NCBI GenBank assembly: GCA_028285025.1
Contig: JANQQH010000137.1
Span: forward strand, 1-11,120
Origin: Hyphomicrobiaceae bacterium
GTDB taxonomy: Bacteria > Pseudomonadota > Alphaproteobacteria > Rhizobiales > HXMU1428-3
Reading direction: 5' to 3'
Length of the DNA: 11,120 bases
Positions 7,121 through 11,120 of the stretch are shown here, in pieces. Position 1 is the first letter of the stretch; every line of letters starts with the position of its first letter. Both the position numbers and the translations under genes were made by a program. The notes under the pieces are model-generated. The model saw only the letters and a list, made by a program, of their open reading frames with translations. It searched no databases and was not told the origin of the DNA.

Positions 7121-7876
7121 ATGGATCAGGGAATGGACCAAAAACAAACCAAGAAATCAAATGACTCCTCTGTCGAGACGATAGATCCGTTACGTGATGC
7201 TTATCGAGAATCAATAACACATGTCCCGACTCTCACCAGGTCTTTGGTAAAACACGATACAGCTCTCTTATGCATTGACATGCAATATTTAGATGCTGCC
7301 CGTGGTTATGGGGTGTTTGCTGATACTGAGGCTTCAGGGCTTCCTATTGAGTCGCAAGACTATTATTTTGATCGTTTAGAAAACGTTGTCTTTCCAAATG
7401 TAAGGCAGATACAGGATGCCTTTAGGACCCATAATTTAGAAGTTATTCATACACGTATTCAATCACTTACACAGGATGGTCGGGATCGATCGAGCGGTCA
7501 CAAACGTCTTAATCTTCATGCCGGGCCAGGCTCTAAGGAGGCAGAGTTCATCGAAGTTGTAGGACCCGTTGAAAATGAAATTGTAATCAACAAAACCGCC
7601 AGTGGTGTATTTAATTCGACGAATATTGCTTATGTGTTACGAAACATGGAAATCACGGGTCTTTATGTTGTTGGTGTTTACAGCAATGAATGCGTCTCAA
7701 CCGCGATTCGTGATGCTTGTGATCTTGGTTTCTTTGTAACGTTGATTTCTGATGGTTGTGCAACTGTAACCGAAGAACTTCAAAATGCAACCATCACAAC
7801 AATGAAAGATCGATATGCACGGGTCCTAACCACTGAAGAGGCTTTAAAAGAAATTGAAGAGTTGGTAGAGGCATAG
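7121..7876 (+). CDS. cysteine hydrolase, isochorismatase / N-carbamoylsarcosine amidase family
   Basis: This 251-residue cysteine hydrolase has the Asp-Lys-Cys triad of the isochorismatase-like fold: Asp53 in LLCIDMQ, Lys158 in VINKTASGVFNSTN, and Cys191 in GVYSNECVSTAIRDA. The Cys means it is an amidase-type member, not a true isochorismatase. Relatives include N-carbamoylsarcosine amidase, ureidoacrylate hydrolase (RutB), biuret hydrolase and nicotinamidase. I do not recognise the diagnostic residues of any one of these. A roughly 40-residue polar N-terminal extension precedes the core. Its start is uncertain: ATG 7121 or ATG 7133. The gene is co-directional with and 22 bases behind the M20 hydrolase gene, so both enzymes probably act on successive carbamoyl or amide bonds of one substrate. 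The product is probably cytoplasmic because no signal peptide is seen. Confidence 0.88.
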   Translation: MDQGMDQKQTKKSNDSSVETIDPLRDAYRESITHVPTLTRSLVKHDTALLCIDMQYLDAARGYGVFADTEASGLPIESQDYYFDRLENVVFPNVRQIQDAFRTHNLEVIHTRIQSLTQDGRDRSSGHKRLNLHAGPGSKEAEFIEVVGPVENEIVINKTASGVFNSTNIAYVLRNMEITGLYVVGVYSNECVSTAIRDACDLGFFVTLISDGCATVTEELQNATITTMKDRYARVLTTEEALKEIEELVEA

Positions 7877-8140
7877 ATTTAATTGTTTTGCAGTAATTTC
7901 ATTAAACTTTTCTTTTTTACATACTCAAACTCCTTTACAGTTTGAACAAAAGAGCATTCCGCAATCAAGAAAGTCTGCTTTCAAAATGATAGCCGGCTTG
8001 AAAATAACTTTATATATAAATGTTTAGAAAGGCCGATTTTGGCACAAAGCACCATTCTAATAAACACATAGCCAATGACCTAAACCACATCAGCTACTAA
8101 CGTCACAATTTGCAGGTTCAATTATCACTTAAATTTGGAT
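7877..8140. other. intergenic region between convergent genes
   Basis: This 264-base AT-rich spacer lies between the cysteine hydrolase gene and the oppositely oriented irr gene. I see no gene here. Two perfect inverted repeats are present: TCAAACT 7925-7931 with AGTTTGA 7939-7945 (7-base loop), and TTTCAA 7979-7984 with TTGAAA 7998-8003, whose loop contains the palindrome GCCGGC. Neither is followed by a T-run on either strand. The first sits about 50 bases after the hydrolase stop and could weakly terminate that operon. Confidence 0.45.
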
Positions 8141-8626
8141 TTATGCTTTTGGCCGCAGTCGAACGACCACATCAACACCAGCGATTTCCATGCCTTCTGG
8201 GGCTTGTGGTAGTTTTTCCAGCTCAATAGGATCGCCTGGTATGTCTAACAAAGCACCAGAATTTTCGACATAAAAGTGCTGATGATCTGACATGTTGGTG
8301 TCAAAATAAACGCGGGTGCCAACAAGGGCAACCTCGCGTAAAAAGCCGGCATCTCTAAATTGGTTCAGCGTGTTATAAACAGTGGCCAGTGAAACCGGGA
8401 TGTCATGTTCCAAAGCTTCTTCATGCAAAATTTCAGCGCACACATGGCGGTCACCAGATTTAAACAGCAACTCGCCCAGGGCCACACGTTGCTTTGTGGG
8501 CCGCATGCCGGCTGCGCGTAATGTGTCGCACATACAGCTTGTCGATGATTTTTCGGTGCACAGCGCCTTATCACAAGCTTGTTCATCTGGGTTGTTTAAC
8601 GATTTATAGTCCATGGTACGTGTCAT
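8141..8626 (-). CDS. irr: Fur-family iron response regulator Irr
   Basis: This 161-residue Fur-superfamily regulator is of Irr type. The DNA-binding winged helix covers about 34-100, with LRAAGMRPTKQRVALGELLF (36-55), GDRHVCAEILHEEA (58-71) and VSLATVYNTLNQF (78-90). The C-terminal half has the Irr-like YFDTNMSDHQHFYVEN segment; the His-x-His (115-117) is the proposed ferrous-heme/metal site. It ends in PEGMEIAGVDVVVRLRPK, which I recognise from alphaproteobacterial Irr. Irr represses or activates iron and heme genes according to heme status. The N-terminus is Cys-rich (Cys18, 23, 31, 33) but lacks a Cys-Pro heme-regulatory motif. It is divergent from fabA, a known alphaproteobacterial arrangement. 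The start could be ATG 8626 or the in-frame ATG four codons later; both have weak ribosome-binding sites. Confidence 0.9.
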   Translation of the reverse strand: MTRTMDYKSLNNPDEQACDKALCTEKSSTSCMCDTLRAAGMRPTKQRVALGELLFKSGDRHVCAEILHEEALEHDIPVSLATVYNTLNQFRDAGFLREVALVGTRVYFDTNMSDHQHFYVENSGALLDIPGDPIELEKLPQAPEGMEIAGVDVVVRLRPKA

Positions 8627-8889
8627 TTTTATTCAGCAGTTATTGCGCTTTTGTGATTTTTCTCAATTTCCTAATCACGCATTTAAGAGATAATCTACCT
8701 CAAAATCGATTGCGAAACCATCAATTTTTACTCGCATTGTTAAGCGAATTTGTTCTATGTTGCATGTGTATTATGTTACAAAAACGTTAAAAATATCACG
8801 ATTATAAGGCGCAATCTCTTTTGAAGGCCTGACAAGTGTGATACATACGTCGATGGTTTAATATATAACAAAAATGACGGGGTGCATCA
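8627..8889. promoter_or_regulatory. irr/fabA divergent promoter region
   Basis: This 263-base AT-rich spacer separates the divergent irr and fabA genes and must carry both promoters. I could not pick a -35/-10 pair with good spacing on either strand, nor a clear Irr box (iron control element) or Fur box. The sequence GGGGTG seven bases before the fabA ATG is a reasonable ribosome-binding site. I see no open reading frame here that looks like a gene. Confidence 0.5.
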
Positions 8890-9411
8890 ATGGCGGATCG
8901 CCAATCCAGTTTTGAGTATGAAGACTTATTAAAATGTGCGCGCGGAGAGCTATTTGGCCCTGGAAACGCACAATTGCCTTTACCACCAATGCTTATGTTT
9001 GACCGCATTACTGAAATTAATGAAGAGGGTGGTGAGTTTGGGAAAGGGCAAATCGTCGCTGAATTTGATATACGGCCTGATTTATGGTTTTTTCCTTGCC
9101 ATTTTGAAGGGGATCCGGTGATGCCTGGCTGCCTTGGTTTGGATGCATTGTGGCAATTAACTGGATTTTTTCTTGGGTGGCTTGGAGAACCGGGACGGGG
9201 CCGTGCCATCTCAACCGGTGAAGTTAAATTTTCTGGCATGATTTTACCAACGACGAAATTGGTCACTTATGAAATTAACATTCAACGCCTGATTTTACGC
9301 CGTTTGAAGTTGGCTGTTGCTGAGGGTGTTGTTAAAGCTGACGGTGAGCCCATCTTCCATGCAAAAGATTTGCGTGTCGGTTTGTTTGGCGGCGATGAGG
9401 CGCCAGCTTAA
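8890..9411 (+). CDS. fabA: 3-hydroxydecanoyl-ACP dehydratase/isomerase
   Basis: This 173-residue protein is FabA, the bifunctional enzyme that dehydrates 3-hydroxydecanoyl-ACP and isomerises trans-2- to cis-3-decenoyl-ACP, the branch point of anaerobic unsaturated fatty acid synthesis. The hot-dog fold is clear. [13 protein letters not shown] (31-43) is followed by [20 protein letters not shown] (69-88), containing catalytic His71 and Asp85. Next come [13 protein letters not shown] and the C-terminal [15 protein letters not shown]. The length equals the usual FabA length of about 170 residues, and the family signature separates it from FabZ (about 150). It is first in fabA-fabB-fabI, 70 bases before fabB. 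Confidence 0.97.
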   Translation: MADRQSSFEYEDLLKCARGELFGPGNAQLPLPPMLMFDRITEINEEGGEFGKGQIVAEFDIRPDLWFFPCHFEGDPVMPGCLGLDALWQLTGFFLGWLGEPGRGRAISTGEVKFSGMILPTTKLVTYEINIQRLILRRLKLAVAEGVVKADGEPIFHAKDLRVGLFGGDEAPA

Positions 9412-9481
9412 GGCATCATTTCGCTGCACCTGATGGGGCGGAATTTTGGTGTGTGTTTTTTAATGTTTTAAAGGATTATGT

Positions 9482-10696
9482 ATGAGACGTGTTGTCATAA
9501 CAGGGATGGGGATTGTCTCCAGTATCGGCGATAACAGCCAAGAGGTTTTGTCATCCTTGCAAACCACAAAATCTGGCATTAAGCGCGATGAAACTTATGC
9601 TGAGCTTGGGTTTCGCAGCCAAGTCTCTGGCGCGCCTAATTTGGATGCTTTGAGCGTTGTTGACCGTAAAGTGCGCCGTTTTATGGGCGCGGGTGCGGCC
9701 TGGAATTATGTCGCTATGCAAGAAGCGATTGAACAAGCCGGGCTTGAGGAAAGCGATATCAGCAATGAGCGCACTGGTTTGATCATGGGCTCTGGCGGGC
9801 CTTCTGCTAAAGCGATTGTGCAAGCGGCTGACACCACCCGTGAACGGGGCCCGAAAAAGGTTGGCCCGTTTGAAGTGCCTAAATCGATGTCGAGCACCAA
9901 TTCAGCCACTTTGGCCACACCGTTCAAAATTTTGGGTGTGAACTATTCTATCTCTTCAGCCTGCTCAACCTCTAGCCATTGTATTGGTAATGCAACTGAG
10001 CTTATTCAATGGGGCAAGCAGGATATTATTTTTGCTGGTGGGGGCGAAGAGCTGGATTGGACATTGTCTGTTTTGTTTGATGGCATGAATGCCATGTCCT
10101 CTAAATTTAATGACCGGCCAGAGACAGCCAGCCGGGCTTATGATGTTAACCGGGATGGCTTTGTGATTGCTGGCGGGGCTGGTGTGCTCGTTCTGGAAGA
10201 GCTGGAACACGCCAAGGCACGCGGGGCAACGATTATTGCTGAGATCGTTGGGTATGGCGCCAATTCTGATGGGTATGATATGGTTGCTCCTTCTGGGGAG
10301 GGGGCCGTGCGCTGTATGAAACAGGCTATGCAGACCGTTGAAGCGCCGATTGATTATATTAACCCTCATGGCACCTCAACGCCGATTGGTGATATTAAAG
10401 AGATTGAAGCGATCAAAGACGTCTTTGGCAGTGATATCCCGCCTATTTCGAGCACAAAATCGTTAACAGGGCATTCTTTGGGGGCCGCAGGGGTACAAGA
10501 GGCGATTTATTCGCTGTTAATGCTGCAAAATAACTTTGTTTGTGCCTCTGCTCACATTGAAGATCTTGACCCCGAGTTTGCCGACGTGCCGATTGCGCTT
10601 GCTCGCCAGGACAAAGAGCTTAACGCTATTATGTCAAATAGCTTTGGTTTTGGCGGTACAAATGCGACATTGGTCATGCAGAAATATAATGGTTAA
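9482..10696 (+). CDS. fabB: 3-oxoacyl-ACP synthase I
   Basis: This 404-residue beta-ketoacyl-ACP synthase is the FabB type that elongates the cis-3-decenoyl-ACP made by FabA. The Cys-His-His triad is visible: Cys161 in [16 protein letters not shown], His296 in [12 protein letters not shown] and His331 in [15 protein letters not shown], with the conserved Lys326. Two thiolase-like halves span the protein and it ends with [16 protein letters not shown]. Its position next to fabA, its length, and the TSSHCIGNA context favour FabB over FabF. The start ATG is preceded by AAAGGA at a good distance. It is followed 58 bases later by fabI. Sampled lines in this gene have higher GC than the left-hand cluster. 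Confidence 0.96.
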   Translation: MRRVVITGMGIVSSIGDNSQEVLSSLQTTKSGIKRDETYAELGFRSQVSGAPNLDALSVVDRKVRRFMGAGAAWNYVAMQEAIEQAGLEESDISNERTGLIMGSGGPSAKAIVQAADTTRERGPKKVGPFEVPKSMSSTNSATLATPFKILGVNYSISSACSTSSHCIGNATELIQWGKQDIIFAGGGEELDWTLSVLFDGMNAMSSKFNDRPETASRAYDVNRDGFVIAGGAGVLVLEELEHAKARGATIIAEIVGYGANSDGYDMVAPSGEGAVRCMKQAMQTVEAPIDYINPHGTSTPIGDIKEIEAIKDVFGSDIPPISSTKSLTGHSLGAAGVQEAIYSLLMLQNNFVCASAHIEDLDPEFADVPIALARQDKELNAIMSNSFGFGGTNATLVMQKYNG

Positions 10697-10754
10697 AGAC
10701 CTTTGACGGTTTGAACGTAACGCACTGGTTTTAATAGGAATTTAGAGTGAAAAA

Positions 10755-11120
10755 ATGAACGATACTGAGAACGCGATTGACATTGCAACACCTGGACCGA
10801 TGATGAAGGGCAAAAAGGGCCTGATTATGGGGGTTGCCAATGACCGCTCTATTGCTTGGGGTATTGCGCGGGTTTTGAAAGGCCAGGGGGCTGATTTGGC
10901 CTTTACTTATCAAGGAGATGCTTTTGGCCGCCGGGCGGTGCCTTTGGCTGAAAAAGCTGGCGCTGAGATCATTGTTGATTGTGATGTGAGCGATTTGGCT
11001 AGCGTTGACAATGTGTTTAATGAGATTGGCGACAAATGGGGCGAGCTGGATTTTGTTGTTCATGCCTTGGCTTTTTCGGATCGCAATGAACTTAAGGGGC
11101 GTTATTCAGACACCAGCCGT
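10755..11120 (+). CDS. fabI: enoyl-ACP reductase (NADH), 5' part
   Basis: These are the first 122 codons of FabI; the gene runs off the right edge. FabI reduces trans-2-enoyl-ACP with NADH in the last step of each elongation cycle. The Rossmann start MMKGKKGLIMGVANDRSIAWGIA (16-38) is typical of the divergent SDR FabI. It is followed by TYQGDAFGRR (51-60), VDCDVSD (74-80), and LDFVVHALAFSDRNELKGRY (98-117), a form common in alphaproteobacteria. ATG 10755 gives a 15-residue N-terminal leader common in alphaproteobacterial FabI; ATG 10800 or 10803 would remove it. AGAGTG lies just before ATG 10755. The catalytic Tyr and Lys lie beyond the window. Confidence 0.95.
   Translation, partial: MNDTENAIDIATPGPMMKGKKGLIMGVANDRSIAWGIARVLKGQGADLAFTYQGDAFGRRAVPLAEKAGAEIIVDCDVSDLASVDNVFNEIGDKWGELDFVVHALAFSDRNELKGRYSDTSR

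Noticed and set aside
7925..7945. TCAAACT/AGTTTGA hairpin as a strong terminator of the hydrolase operon
   Set aside because: The stem is AT-rich, seven pairs only, and not followed by a T-run, so I list it only as an inverted repeat.
8494..8790. Plus-strand frame of 98 codons running from within irr into the irr/fabA spacer
   Set aside because: Half lies antisense to irr; the rest is hydrophobic by AT-rich composition, and it has no good ribosome-binding site.
8802..9266. Long minus-strand frame of 154 codons opposite fabA
   Set aside because: It lies antisense to a clear fabA, its sequence is Pro/Ser-rich without a domain, and it is explained by fabA codon structure.
9965..10369. Minus-strand frame of 134 codons opposite fabB
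   Set aside because: It is antisense to the conserved fabB core, with no domain and no promoter or ribosome-binding evidence.
1..11120. CRISPR array, insertion sequence, tRNA or prophage attachment site
   Set aside because: No regularly spaced long repeats, transposase-like product, terminal inverted repeats, or cloverleaf-like sequence was seen on either strand.

Overview
The window looks like chromosomal DNA from an alphaproteobacterium of fairly low GC. The best evidence is the right-hand block: an Irr-type Fur-family regulator transcribed away from fabA-fabB-fabI, an order I know from Rhizobiales and relatives. I cannot name the genus. The left edge holds the 3' end of rpsU (ribosomal protein S21).

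Layout. 2-190 (+) is the rpsU tail. 191-514 is a convergent intergenic stretch with short hairpins but no clear terminator. 515-5685 (-) is a tightly packed five-gene operon. In transcription order it encodes a secreted, membrane-anchored Fn3-like protein, an SSS-family Na+/solute symporter resembling urea transporter DUR3, a 39-residue membrane protein, an aspartate-carbamoyltransferase-like enzyme, and a glutamine-dependent asparagine-synthetase-family enzyme. 5686-5859 is the shared divergent promoter region. 5860-7876 (+) is a two-gene operon: an M20 N-carbamoyl-amino-acid/allantoate amidohydrolase and a cysteine hydrolase of the isochorismatase/N-carbamoylsarcosine amidase family. 8141-8626 (-) is irr. 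8890-11120 (+) is fabA, fabB and the 5' part of fabI, which make and elongate unsaturated fatty acids by the anaerobic route.

How the genes fit together. The seven genes from 515 to 7876 share a theme: carbamoyl, ureido and amide nitrogen. The symporter would import a small ureido or amide compound, possibly helped by the Fn3-anchored protein and the 39-residue protein. The M20 enzyme and cysteine hydrolase would remove carbamoyl or amide nitrogen. The transcarbamylase-like enzyme would make or break an N-carbamoyl bond, and the AsnB-like enzyme would capture or transfer amide nitrogen. The transcarbamylase keeps its carbamoyl-phosphate residues but has lost the two residues equivalent to E. 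coli Arg229 and Gln231 that contact aspartate, so its amine substrate is probably not aspartate. No urease, carbamate kinase, hydantoinase or regulator lies in the window, so the substrate is unresolved. This cluster is the best candidate for an undescribed system. Sampled lines in it are clearly more AT-rich than the fab genes.
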